Source: Sambucus nigra
Taxonomy: Eukaryota > Streptophyta > Magnoliopsida > Dipsacales > Adoxaceae
Length of the DNA stretch: 64,000 bases
Direction of reading: 5' to 3'
Assembly: GCA_949130495.1 (NCBI GenBank)
Contig: OX422214.1
Span: 3,208,046 to 3,272,045 of the forward strand
Shown here: one piece after another, positions 32,541 to 44,324 of the stretch
Layout: every line of letters begins with the position of its first letter
Position numbering within the stretch: position 1 is the stretch's first letter
The notes under the pieces: model-generated
The model's database searches: none
What the model was told of the DNA's origin: nothing
Seen by the model: only the letters and a program-made list of their open reading frames with translations
Made by a program: the position numbers and the translations under genes

Positions 32541-35208
32541 TAAGGCCCCGTAATTTCATTATTAATTATTTTTTTGTGCTTTATTTTATTGATTTAATTA
32601 GGAAAAATTAAATTAGATTCTAGTAAATATTAATTAGCAAGATAATGGATTAATATTTATTTTAATTATTATTTACTTATGTGTGATAAGTAAATAGATA
32701 TGTGATTTATTATATGTCGTATATGGGTGATATCAACGATTTATTGTTATATGCCGATTGGGTGTTACATTGGCGGATCAGCATAATTTATGGGCGATGC
32801 ATAAGGTACATATGTATCGGGTTCGGTTGATGAGATGTTAGCGTATTTGGAGTTGGGTAACTAAAATGACCTTTTCGAGTGCACTGGTAATTCGAAAAGG
32901 GTCGAAATAGTTCAGAATAGGTACCCGAGTGTTATATCTGAGTTCTAGAGGCTTTTTAGACATAACAGGGCGCATATAAAGGTAAGAGGGTCATTTTACA
33001 CTTAGGTTTAAGAAGAAAAAAAGGATTACGTAAATTAAAGGGATATTTAAGAGGTTGGGAAAGTGGATGGAAGACCACCTTTCATATTTTACACAAGGGA
33101 TTGAGAGACATCCCTAGAGAAGAGAAAAAAAAAAGAAGAGGAAACTTGGAGAGGAGAAGAAAGAGGGATCAACCCGCCATCAAATTCGTAGAAGAATTCG
33201 AATTATAATCCATTAAGGCAAGTAGATAGATGATTTATGTTGTAATTTGATAGTACTTATTTATTTTCTTGATTAGAGGTAGAAATCTAAAAATTAAGAT
33301 GTTTAAGATTGAAACTTTCTTAATTCATATAGAGATTTATATGATAAAAGATTATGATTTATGAATGAATCATTAATGGAGATCACTTATACTTAAAATT
33401 TGAAAATATTATGCGATTTTAATGGATGAGCATGTAGAGCTTGTATATAAAGATTGCATCTTGATAAATAATTTGGGGAAAATTGTATTTTTAATTATTT
33501 GGAAGTTTGATTTAAAATCTTAGGGTTTGATTTGGGATTTGGGGTTAGTTTTGTGTTAAAATACATCTGGAATGTTAGGGTAATGTTGTAATATTTAATT
33601 TTTGTGTTTGGAGTGGGTAGAAACCTCCATTGGAGTTTGAAGGAGAAAAACCGGGGAAGAAGTTGATGAAAAAATAGAATCGATTTGCTATGGGAGCAAA
33701 TTGGTTGCTTTTGGAAGTTAGATAAGGTTGTGAAGAATCGAATTACGAAGGTGTGGGCGTTGGTTTCGTATTATTCTGATTTTTTTTTAATTTGTTATGA
33801 TATTTCTACTAAAATGTACACAACATAGAAATTTTAAATTGGGGGGGGGGGGGGGGGGGGTTAGATTGGGATTTCTTTAGATCATGTGATAGGCCAACAG
33901 TGGATGAAGGTTCCAAGTGAGTGAATTTTAGATATTAATCAGGAAGTTGGGATTGAACTTTGGGATTGGTGAGCCGTACGATGTGGGATATGCGTATGAG
34001 TTCAGTACTTATTATGTATATATAGTAATGTGTATATATATGTATGTGTGCTTGATACTTTTTATTTAAATATAGCTACTCGGTAGTGCTATCGTAGGAG
34101 GATGGGTGTAGTGGGCAGTCCATCATGGCATTGACTAGCAGGTATTGGATCGATTTCCCAGGTCATAGGGTTGTTGCATGACCACTATCCGTGTGCGAGG
34201 ATAGATGTTGTTTTCGAGTCTGGTTGGGCATGATGTGGTGTGGTTGATACCCCGGATGTATGTCTATGACCGCCTTTGCTGCATGTGTTTTCGTTTGGGA
34301 TTAGTGGTGATATTTCACCCAGTGGCTTGGTGTGAGCTGCGATGGCCAGAGCCGGATAATGCACGAGGGATGCATCCGCTATGTCTCAGCTCCGGGGATG
34401 CGGTTATACATATATGAGGAGTAATATATATGTTTGTTTATATGATATAATGTATGTATCTATGTATAGCACGAGCGTAGCTATGTTATGCTCATTACTT
34501 GATTATTTATTTATAGAAAGTGTGTCACAACAATATTGTTTATGAACGTATGCCTAGAAAAAGAAGTTATACTTAGCTAATAGTGGGCATTAACGGGAAA
34601 GGACTTAGATAGTTTTATCTCAAGTGAGTGCAATCGGTTAATTATGAAAGTAATACACTACTGTTTTAATCGATTTTAAACAATAATCTACTTGCAAAAT
34701 ATTTTCTACTTTTTAGGCTTTAACCTGCAGGATTTTGTTTTTCCTTGTCTTTATTTTTATACACTGGGTGTGCAATGGTAGCAGCAAGGACCACAGGGAT
34801 AAATTCATTCTTGTTGTGCAGTAGTTGTGGATGCTACATTTATGTTTAGATGCCTTAGCTTATTTCATCTAGATAGCATCAGTCATTTCAGTTTCAGTTT
34901 CGGGCATGTTTCCCGCAAATGGATAGGCTTTCATATTACTACCATAAATTTATATTTTTGTACTTAGTTTTATTATTCAATTATATATTGTGGATGTTTT
35001 ATTTTGTGACCGATGGATTATTCGGTTCACTCTTATTACTTACTTATACATGGTGACTTATTCAATCATTTTTAATATTATGGTTTTATTCGTATTATTT
35101 ATAGTATATTATGATTACGACAATGATGCTGAGAATGAACCATACTGATATTCCTGTTTTAATTCAATAGAGGATTGACCACCCGATATTAGAATAGGCA
35201 GGTTATCA
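32541..35208 (+). repeat. Solo LTR, Tekay-like Gypsy family
   Basis: It begins TAAGGCCCCGTAATTTC, the form expected for a chromovirus LTR start with TG changed to TA, and ends GGTTATCA. Flanks share ACATCT (32536-32541 and 35208-35213), consistent with a 5-bp duplication with one base of uncertainty. No primer site or internal region follows, so it is a solo LTR. Internal landmarks are a perfect dyad ATTTGCT-ATGGG-AGCAAAT at 33683-33701, a 20-base G run at 33841-33860, and text such as CCTCGTGCGAGGATAG-like U5 sequence around 34190. Confidence 0.75.
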
Positions 35209-36557
35209 CATCTGGGGGGTTAGGACTTTAGCGATAGATAACCCCACATCGTTGGGCACGCTTTCCTCCTCTCCTTAATTGCTGCTACCGATAACCACTT
35301 ATCTCCTTGTTCTAACACCTTCCAAAGGAAAAGCTCTCTAATCCAATTCACAATCTTTCGCCATTAGGATTCCAAGAAAAATATAGCTCTGATACCACTT
35401 TTGATTTAAACGCAACAGAATTACACACAAATTAATCACAATGAACTAGAAAATTTCCATTAAATACCTCTCTAATCTCTTTCTAAAACATAATAATAAC
35501 CAACACTAAACAAGTACTTTTATAAGCACAAGCACCTAAAAGACTAAAATACCCTAAATAATTAAAATAACAATATAAATGATAAATGAGTATGCTCATC
35601 CGTGAGATTTTATAAATAAAGATTTTTGGGTGCCGAAGTCCAAGAATTATAAATCTTGGGCTTCAAACGTAATGTGGTAAGAAAAGGGGCCAACCCTAAA
35701 ATAAGACTTACAAATAAATAATTATCAGTCTCCCTCCCTCCCAATATCTTGATATAACCCTTGGATTCGATTTTGTCTGTTTTATAGTTTGGTACAAAAA
35801 AATATTCCCTGCTAAAAATTTGAGGGAAAATTTTGCCACAGCAGCCCGCGAATAAAAAATTTCCATGCAAATCGTCAAAATATGCATTAATGTGATAATT
35901 TAGTGTAATTTGACAAAATTTTCCATGGAACATGAAGTATATCAAACATGACAGAAATATGAGAAATAGAAAAGGATCGTGTTTGCTATTAATTTTTTTT
36001 TTCTTTTCCATGCAATCAAACTAGCCCTCATATCTATTGTACTGTTCATTTTTACATCCCTCGGGTGGATGGATTTGAAGCTCTAAGAAGAATAGGAGTT
36101 GATGCTAATCACTGAGGACTATTATAAGATGAAATATTATTTAAAATTATTCAAAAATGGTTAGGAGTTGACTAGGGCCTCACTACAAATTCAAAGGCTT
36201 CTAGAGTGATGGATGTTTATTCAAACTAAGGTAAAATGTATTTTGCCACTTGAAATGAGTTATTAAGGGCTTCCTATAAATATGTCCCTAACTCGATTAT
36301 ATTATTTCCTAACACCACTAATAGGTACCCACATGGTCAAAGGGTATTTGATCCCTTATTTTTTTTTATTTCAACCCGTTTTATTCTTAACCTCTCGCTA
36401 ACCTTCTGAGTATCTCTCAAACACTAGCATTAGAAACCGCACTAGCAGCATTATATCATCGGATTCCACAATCTTCATTGGCCCCATAGTCAGTGATCAC
36501 TTCCATCTCTAGGAAATATCTCATTCTCTTACTTTGGACTCTCTCTCTCTCTCTCTT

Positions 36558-36594
<37 letters not shown>

Positions 36595-36666
36595 CACTGA
36601 TAAGTGTATATACATTGAGATGTGGTGGTTTGGTGATGATTTGGTCATTTCTTTGGTGGTGGTTTT
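35209..36666. other. Unassigned stretch with a possible antisense LTR and primer site
   Basis: At 35386-35397 the minus strand reads TGGTATCAGAGC, a perfect Met-tRNA primer site, and minus-strand TG..CA-type ends can be drawn at 36054 and 35402 (about 650 bp). This could be the 5' LTR of an antisense element whose body is missing. The 133-codon minus frame at 35610-36011 resembles nothing I know and is probably chance. A (CT)n run lies at 36539-36589. From 36055 on I see no feature. Confidence 0.35.
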
Positions 36667-37804
36667 TGTAATACCCCACATTTTTTGGTGATTTAACTAA
36701 TTAAGGAAATTATTTATTATAGAGGGATTAATTAAATTTAAATGTGAGAAATAAATTATTAATTAATCCGGATCTAATAAAAATAAATATTAACTAGCGT
36801 GATAAGGGTTAATACTCGTTAGTTTAATATCACTGTGCGATATGTAATATGGAACTATATACTTTGATAAATTGCCGAGAAATAATAATACGACAGTTTA
36901 GTGAATTAAGTCTAACGCGCGTGTGAGTCGTGTCGGGACTAAATTGATGGAATAAATATATCAATCATTTTCATTAACTCATATGATGATTTCGAGTGTA
37001 CCGTTGAGTCCGGAAGGGTCGAAATAGTCGAAATAGTATACTCGGGTGTTTAGTTTGGGTCCCGGGATAATTTTAGGCCTAACCGACACCCCAAAAGGGC
37101 ATTTTGGTAAATTGGATTTTAAGCCTAATTAACGGATGAAAATTAGGAGTTAATTTATCAGCCAATATAATTGCATTAGGGTTAGAAAGCTGGAGAAAGT
37201 AAGAACGGCCATAGGAAGTGTGAGGGAGAGCTTTTGCCAAGAGAAGAGGGCTAAATCGACATCACATTGCACAACCACCACCACCACCGTGTAGATCGGG
37301 ACAAGGGGAACACACCCATACCAACAACATCAAGAAATCAAACTACCCACTCAAGGCAAGTGTTTATAACTTGCTGTATTTCGGTATTCTTCATACTCAT
37401 GTTAGTGTAGGATTGTTAGGAATATGTTATAGGTTATAAATATGTTGAAATTGAGGAATTTGGATGTGAAAATTAATTCTGAGATTTATTAAATTGAAAC
37501 CCTTCATGTATGTAGATTAGAAATTACATTTAGAAGAATTTATGTGTAGAACAAATCTGGAAACTTTGACTTCTTGAACATGTATTGGAAGAATTACGGT
37601 TTTGATAAATTTAAATTCGGGATTTCACATTTTATGATGATTCGTAATGAATTGATGATTCTAGGATGTTAGAATTCATATGTTATTGATGGGGTTCGAT
37701 GTAGAACTGTTTATTTGGAGTTTGGGGTGTTGAATGAGAAGATTTGAGGTTAAAAATGGTGGAAAACGTTGGAAAATCTAGATAGGAGACGAACAGCGAA
37801 ATCT

Positions 37805-37910
37805 CGCGCGAAGTCGCTCGAAGTCGTTCGAGCGAGATTACATCTCGCACGAAGTCGTTCGAGCGACATTTGGCAGTCGTTCAAACGACTTGCCATCTAG
37901 TTCAAGCGAC
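37805..37910. promoter_or_regulatory. GTCGTTCGAGCGA word cluster in Tekay LTR
   Basis: Six or so copies of (A)GTCG(C/T)TCGA(A/G)CGA-type words, alternating GAGATT and GACATT tails, within about 105 bp. The copy in the 3' LTR is at 45435-45540. The words resemble those in the Sire-like LTRs (303-418 and 31525-31645) although the families are unrelated. Confidence 0.45.
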
Positions 37911-38222
37911 AGAGTGAAATTTTGGTAATTTCTTTTGGGGCCAAGTTTTGAGTTTATTAGTTCAGAAATGAAAAAAATATTTCCAAATAATAAACTTTAG
38001 TAAGATAGGGTTTCAGAAGGAGTAGAATGGACTAAATCCTTTAATGAGTTCGGTACGGAGAGAACATACCGTAGAGGTTACGAGAGGGATAATAATCCAA
38101 ATAACTGATATTGAGCGATGAAATCGAAATGCGTAAGAGAAGCATATATGTAGGTGAGGAAATACCTATTTATTATAATAGGACGTGTGTATGCCTATTA
38201 TGTACTATTATTATTATTAAAG

Positions 38223-38433
38223 GCACCAATGGGTGATAACCCGGGGGTGTGAGAATCTTATTATTATAAGTGTACTAATGGGTGATAACCCGGGGGTACA
38301 AAAAGGTATTGTAAGTGTACTAATGGGTGATAACCCGGGGGTACAAGATTATTTAAATAAGTGTACTAAAGGGTGATAACCTGGGGGTACATTATGTTGA
38401 TTAGGTGCGCTAATGGGATATAGCCCGGGGGTG
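38223..38433. repeat. Five-unit tandem array with nested dyads in Tekay LTR
   Basis: Units of 28-50 bp share a core TAATGGGTGATAACCCGGGG flanked by TGTAC and GTACA. Within one core GGGT pairs with ACCC across GATA, and the flanking TGTAC pairs with GTACA, so each unit is a nested inverted repeat. Spacers differ between units. The 3' LTR has the same array at 45853-46066. Confidence 0.85.
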
Positions 38434-39444
38434 CAGTATCATGTTATATATATATATATAGGGCAGATGTGACTATATGTATATATGTATGAGAGTTGTG
38501 AATTAATCTAATGTGTATAGTAATGAATGTGGGCATGGAAATTTGTTAAGAAAATTTTAATCGTATACTGGAATTATTATGAAAATGGAAAATGTATTAA
38601 TTAGCTTTTCGTCATTGGCTAATTGGATAACGTATTGTATGGGCGATACAGGTTGACTAATAGTGAGGGTAAAATACTATTAGAATGGATTCAGTCTAGT
38701 TATATGGGGAAGTATAGCTAAGGAGAAAATTTAGATACGCATTAGGCGTGCACAATAGAAGAGGTGAGAATCTCATGTGGGAGTTCGAGCTAACATGCAC
38801 ATGATACTTGCTTTACTGCAAATTTTAAATACTTGCTTAAATAAATATTTTTACACATCGGGCTCTGACCCGTTTCTTGCATCTTCTCTCTCTATCTCTT
38901 GCTATATATATGTATGATATCAGGTGCTCAACCACAGGGACATCAGGCTTAGAGTTTCGGATTGCGTGGCGAGCTGTAGCGGTTGTGGGAGTTGCAGGAC
39001 TTTGTTTAGATGCCTCGATTGTTCCATTCCTATTCGTTATGACATTCTCTTTAGGGCATGTGTCGCCCCTTACTTAGACAGTTTCAGAGATTATGTTACT
39101 CTATTTCTCGTTCATTTCCATTTAGTTTGATGGCTACTATTGTTTTGGGTTAGAGTTTTGAACTAGGATGTTTTATCGAGTCTTATCTATTTTAGTATGC
39201 GATTCTGATTCAGTATTTGTATTAATTATTGTGCGTGGATGTTCTTTATTAAATTACTTGGGTTGATAATTAAATGGTTTTTAAATAATAAGAAATGTTT
39301 TGACGCTTAGCTTAATTATATTAGGTGATTAAATTAGTTATTGCGTTTTCGACAGTGATTCTAAGAATGAACCAACCGAACATTCTGTTTTAAATTTTAT
39401 AAAGGACTGATCACCCGATATTTAATTGGGCGGGGTGTCACAGG

Positions 39445-39456
39445 TGGTATCAGAGC
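39445..39456 (+). other. Primer binding site of Tekay element (tRNA-Met)
   Basis: TGGTATCAGAGC, a perfect match to the usual Met-tRNA primer site, two bases after the LTR end. Confidence 0.92.
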
Positions 39457-39630
39457 ATCAGGTTCTAGTGTCCATTAGGATCTGTACGACTTACTATGTT
39501 TTCAGCTTTGCGCCATTTGATATAGAGCCCGATTTTTAGGACTGTTGTGATCTTATACTTTGCGATTACGTGTTCAGCTATTTGAGATTTTGAAATAACT
39601 ATGGACTAATAATATTCTTTCTCATCTCAG

Positions 39631-40920
39631 ATGCCTCCTCGACGTGCACCAAGAGACCGACAGGCCCAGCCAGAACAACCGGTCATACAGGCTCAGGGGA
39701 TAATGAACGCAACAGAAGTTGCCGCGATAGTTGCACAAGCGGTAAATGTAGCCTTAGCGGTGGTGCAGCAGGCCCCACCCCAGGTTCAGGCAGTGGCACC
39801 AGTTCCAGTGCATCCATTTCCTACTGCATGGGAGAGAGTTAGAGAGTCCTTTCAGAGAGCTTATTCCCCAGAGTTCTTGGGCAGTTCAAATGTGGTTACC
39901 GCGAGTCAGTAGAAGAAGGACATACAGCGACACCTTCGCATGTATGAGTGCACAGAGGTTCAAAGGCAGGTCTTGGCTACCTTCAAGCTGAGAGGGGAAG
40001 CCTTACAGTGGTGGGAGTCTACTACTACTACCGAGGAGCGAGATTTGATGACTATCAGTGATTTCTGGGTGCGGTTTGACCGCAAGTATTTTCCTTCCGC
40101 CGTCAAGACTGAGATGAGACAGAAAATTTTAGACCTCACCCAGGAAGGGAAGACCGTTGCTGAATACGAGGAAGAGTTCACACAATTAACAAACATGGTA
40201 CCGAAGGAGGTGCCTACTGAGTAGAAGCACATTCATATGTTCATGGATGGCTGGACTTGGAAGATACGATAACATTTATTGGGTAACCTTTCCCTACACT
40301 CTTATACCGTCGTTCTGAATGCAGCCTTATTGCATTGTCAGGACAATCTCTTTCATGCTAAGGGAAGCAAGCGTGGGGGAGAGCCCAACCAGTTGGGAAA
40401 GACAGGGGGAGGTAATGCTAGTGGAGTACCAGTTGAGCAGGGTGAGAGGCAGGGTTCCCAGTAGGGGGAGTCTGCTAAGAGGTTCCATTCTGGAGGGTTC
40501 AGGCATGGTCATGGGGGTTAGAGACAGGGCCACCAGGGCCAATCACGGGGCCAACAGCAGGGCCAGCTGCAAAATCAGCAGCAGGGTCAACAGCAGGGAG
40601 GACAACAGGGCCAGCAAGGCTAAGGTAGCGGTGTTAATAGCCAACCGGGACGAGGCTACTAGGGGCAAAGAGGAGGAAACTTCATTGCGAAATGTTACAC
40701 TTATGGAAAGACTGGTAATAAAAAATAGGAGTGCCCGGATAGGGACAGAGTTCCTCGACAGCAGGGTGCTCACCAGGAGCTCCAGAGACCCATTTTTCCC
40801 GCCGCCCTACCAGCGCCGACTCCAGCTCCATCTTTACCCGCAGTTCCCATACAGCAGGGACAGTTGTAGTATGGGCGTGTCTATAACGTCCACCAGGCCG
40901 TAGTTTCGCAGGCACCATCC
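39631..40920 (+). pseudogene. gag: Tekay gag, broken
   Basis: It starts MPPRRAPRDRQAQ at the ATG at 39631. The capsid core is RQVLATFKLRGEALQWWE, FDRKYFPSAVKTEMRQKIL and TVAEYEEEFTQLTNMVP, a standard chromovirus retrotransposon gag domain. A Gln/Gly-rich stretch follows (about 40440-40680). The zinc knuckle at about 40686-40740 reads KCYTYGKTGN and then a stop, so a cysteine and the histidine are lost. Stops at 39910, 40222 and 40271 and a later frame change break it. Confidence 0.85.
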
Positions 40921-40923
40921 ACA

Positions 40924-41380
40924 GTGGTGGGTAAGTTTTCTATCCATGGTACTTTGGGTCGCATCTTATTTGACACGGGGGCATCACACTCTTTTATAGC
41001 CACTAGCTTTGCAAAGGCCACTGAATTGTTAAGCACGACAGAGAGTACAGTGACTTTTGTAGACTCACCACTTGGTAATGGGTTATTGATTTTCTTTATA
41101 TGTCGGGGAGTAGACATAGAGATTGGCAGTTTAATTTTACTGGCTGATATGCTAGTATTAGATATGTTCGAGTACGATGCCATTATTGGTATGGATTGGC
41201 TTGTCGAGTATAGGGACATGATTGATTGCTTCAGTTTGAGTATTGTATTCGCCATTTCGGGCCAGGATATGTTCTTATTGGCGCTGTCTCGCTCGGGGGG
41301 AGGGTCGTCCACCCACTTGATTTATATAGAGGATGAGACATCTGTAGTCGTGATTACACTCGATTCGATTCTGGTCATCT
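40924..41380 (+). pseudogene. pol: Tekay protease, catalytic motif intact
   Basis: In one open frame (40924-41823) shared with the first part of [21 protein letters not shown] carries the catalytic D-T-G at about 40975. [18 protein letters not shown] is the flap-to-C-terminal ILGMDWL-type segment. It would cleave the polyprotein in the particle. The frame is open here but the upstream gag is broken. Confidence 0.85.
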
Positions 41381-42366
41381 ACGAGTTTGTTGATGTATTT
41401 CAGGATACACCGGGGTTGCCTCCGAGTAGGGAGATAGAGTTTGTGATAGACTTAGCACCAGACACTCATCCAATAGCACGTGCACCTTACCGTATGGCTC
41501 GGGCAGAGATGAGGGATCTACGAGATCTGATAGAACAGTTGTTGGGACAGGGCTTCATCCGTAGGAGTACCTCGCCTTGGGGTGCCCCAGTTCTGTTTGT
41601 AAAGAAAAGGGATGGGTCCCTACGGTTGTGTATTAATTATCACGAGCTTAGCAAAGTCAAGATACGGAATAAGTATCCGTTGCCTCGGATCGATGACTTT
41701 TTTTATCAGCTGAGAGGAGCAGCCCACTTCTCGAAGATAGATTTAAGATTCGGGTACCATCAGCTACGCATCAGGGAGAAGGACGTGGCCAAGACTGTTT
41801 TTCTGATGAGGTATGGATCGTAAGAATTCAGGGTTATGCCATTTGGGCTAACCAATGCCTCGAAAGTATTTATGGACTAAATGAACAGAGTATTCAGAGA
41901 GTTGCTAGATCAGTTTGTCATTGTCTTCATAGATGACATCCTGATTTATTCCTGCACTGAAGAAGAGCATGTCAAACATTTACGTATGGTTCTACAAACC
42001 CTATGAGAGCATGAGTTGTATGCCAAGTATGAGAAGTGTGAGTTTTGGAAGCGGGAGGTACAGTTTTTGGGACACATTGTATCAGAAAATGGGATATCTG
42101 TAGACCCTAGTAAGGTGTCAGTGGTGAGGGAGTGGGGACAGCCCACGACACCAACGGAGGTGCGGAGTTTTCTGAGATTAGTCGGATACTATAGACGGTT
42201 TATTCGGGGATTCTCGAAGATTGCGGGTCCTATGACAAATTTGACTCGTAAGGGTGTACCGTTTGTTTGGGACGATGCATGCCAGTTGGCATTTAATGAG
42301 CTGAAGAACAAGTTAACTTCAGCACCCGTTCTAGCCCTTCCCAGAGCGGGAGTGGAATACCTGGTT
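41381..42366 (+). pseudogene. pol: Tekay reverse transcriptase, broken
   Basis: Order: [75 protein letters not shown] (first catalytic aspartate), a stop at 41821, VMPFGLTNA, a stop near 41879, [10 protein letters not shown] (catalytic FIDD) at about 41927, a stop near 42004, then [10 protein letters not shown] and [17 protein letters not shown] and the connection domain to 42366. Most stops are compatible with single C-to-T changes (for example CGA to TGA near 42004). Confidence 0.9.
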
Positions 42367-42750
42367 TAGACTGACACATCATTACCAGGGCTTGGAGGAG
42401 TTCTTCAACAAGAGGAGAAGGCCATAGGTTTTGCTTCCCGAAAGCTTAAGCCTCATGAAAATAATTACCCCACCCACGACTTAGAGCTGGTAGCAGTTGT
42501 GTTTGCACTTCGAATTTGGAGGCATTACTTATTAGGAGAACATTTTTCCTTATTTACGGTCCACAAGTCGCTACAGTACTTGTTCACGCAGAAGGAGTTG
42601 AATATGCGTCAACGCCGGTGGCTTGAGTTTGGAAAAGATTATCAGTTCAAAATACACTATCACCGAGGAAAGGATAATGTGGTTGCTGATGCATTGAGCC
42701 GCAGGCCGGTTGATGAGACGACCGAGATATGGAGAACAAAATGGAAGTAA
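42367..42750 (+). pseudogene. pol: Tekay RNase H
   Basis: After the stop at 42367 the text [17 protein letters not shown] gives the first acidic residue. [20 protein letters not shown] follows, then [19 protein letters not shown] with the catalytic glutamate, and [18 protein letters not shown] with the final aspartate. This is a complete Ty3/Gypsy RNase H but for the stops at both ends. Confidence 0.88.
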
Positions 42751-42759
42751 TTCGGACAT

Positions 42760-44088
42760 CAGGATGCTGTGGCTCGGTCATTCATGTCAGCGATGGCAGT
42801 TACGCCTCAGATCATTATGCAAATAGTACAGGCACAGGCAGCGGATTCATTCTGTCAAGATCGGATTAGGCAGCTTTTAGCCGGTGGAGCCGAGTCTTAT
42901 TCAGTAAGTTCTGAGGGTGGTTTGCGCTTCAATGGGAGTCTCATTGTTCCAGTGGGGAAGGACCTTTGATAAGCAGTAATGATGGAGTCACATGGGTCCC
43001 GATTTACGGTACATCCCGGTGGGGACAAAATGTACCAGGATATGAGGCGGCATTATTGGTGGAGCAGGATAAAAAGGATATCACAGAGTTCGTATCCAAA
43101 TGTACCACTTGTCAGCTAATGAAAGTGGACCATCAGAGACCACCAGGTTTACTTCAGCCGTTGGAGATTCCTACCTGGAAATGGGAAGGCACTTCCATGG
43201 ATTTTATCACCAGGTTGCCCACTTCGCAGAGGGGGCATGATTCTATATGGGTTATTGTAGATCGATTGACGAAGGTAGCCCACTTCTTACACGTCGGAAT
43301 AGACTACACAACGGGACAGTATGCTTAGCTATTTATTGCAGATATAGTGAGATTGCATGGTATACCTCTTAACATCGTGTCAGATAGAGACAAGACATTT
43401 GTATCTCATTTTTGGGAAAGCTTACATGAAGCTATGGGTACCGAGTTGCAGTTGGGTAAAGCATATCACCCGCAAACCGATGGGCAGACTGAACGCACTA
43501 ATCAGATGCTCGAGGACATGTTACGCATGTGTATCCTTGATTTCGGGGGAGGTTGGGAGGATTATCTTTCGCTGGTGGATTTTTCTTATGACAACTCCTA
43601 TCAGTTTACGATTGGCATGGCCCCGTTCGAAGCATTATATGGCAGACCTTATCGTTCCCCAGTTTGTTGGCTAGAGGTAGGAGACAACAAATTACTCGGG
43701 CCATAAGTAATTCAGGATACGTCGAGCAGGATCGAAGTGATTTGAAATCGCATACGGGTAGCCCACGACAGACAGAAAAGCTACGCTGATGCAAAAAGGT
43801 TCTTCCGAGAGTTCGTAGTGAGAGACCAGGTTTTGTTGAGAGTATCTCCAATGAAGGGAGTAATGAGATTTGGGAAGAAAGGGAAGTTGGCTCCCAGATA
43901 TATGGGACCATTTCCTATTATAGAGAGGGTAGGACCAGTGGCATACAGATTGGGGTTATCGGAGCACTTGCATCGTATCCATGATGTGTTCCATATTTCG
44001 TCACTGAGGCAATACCTTCGAGATGAGTTGGCACACACTCACATTGCAATCGAGGAGATTGAACTACAGCCAGATAGTTCATATGAGG
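42760..44088 (+). pseudogene. pol: Tekay integrase, broken
   Basis: The zinc-binding domain [22 protein letters not shown] is complete but spans a frame change near 43020-43060. The core has D in [13 protein letters not shown] (43195), D in IVSDRDKTFVSHF (43383) and E in DGQTERTNQMLEDM (43490). The PWAF-like region and the GMAPFEALYGRPYRSP line follow. Stops are at 43326, 43704 and 43742. From 43818 the frame is open into the chromodomain with GPFPIIERVGPVAYRL and IHDVFHISSLR. Confidence 0.9.
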
Positions 44089-44324
44089 AGAGACCGGTGT
44101 CTATCCTTGATTATAGTGACAGGAGGCTAAGGTCAAAGGTAGTTCCACTTGTTCGGGTGCAGTGGCAGTATCATAATGTGGAGGACTCTACTTTGGAGCG
44201 TGAGGCGGATATGCGTGAGAAATGTCCCGATTTATTCATACCAGGTATGCCTTATTTTTTTGAATTTCAGGACGAAATTCCTTTATTAGGGGGGAAGTAT
44301 GTAATACCCCACATTATTTTATGA
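44089..44324 (+). pseudogene. pol: Tekay chromodomain at integrase C-terminus
   Basis: RPVSILDYSDRRLRSKVVPL, VRVQWQYHNVEDSTLERE and ADMREKCPDLF match the plant chromovirus chromodomain, including the W-x(6-8)-E-T/S-x-W/L-E line. Chromodomains of this kind direct integration towards heterochromatin, consistent with this repeat-rich site. The frame continues a short way into the LTR. Confidence 0.85.

Larger units (their letters stand above)
36667..39442 (+). repeat. Tekay 5' LTR
   Basis: It is 2,776 bp. It contains a GTCGTTCGAGCGA-type word cluster (37805-37910), a five-unit tandem array (38223-38433), a short TA run (38443-38460) and a C/T run near the U5 side (38884-38900). Confidence 0.92.

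Noticed and set aside
38223..38433. Regularly spaced repeats resembling a CRISPR array
   Set aside because: This is plant retrotransposon LTR sequence. Repeats are uneven, spacers short, the array is duplicated in the other LTR, and no cas gene is expected or seen.
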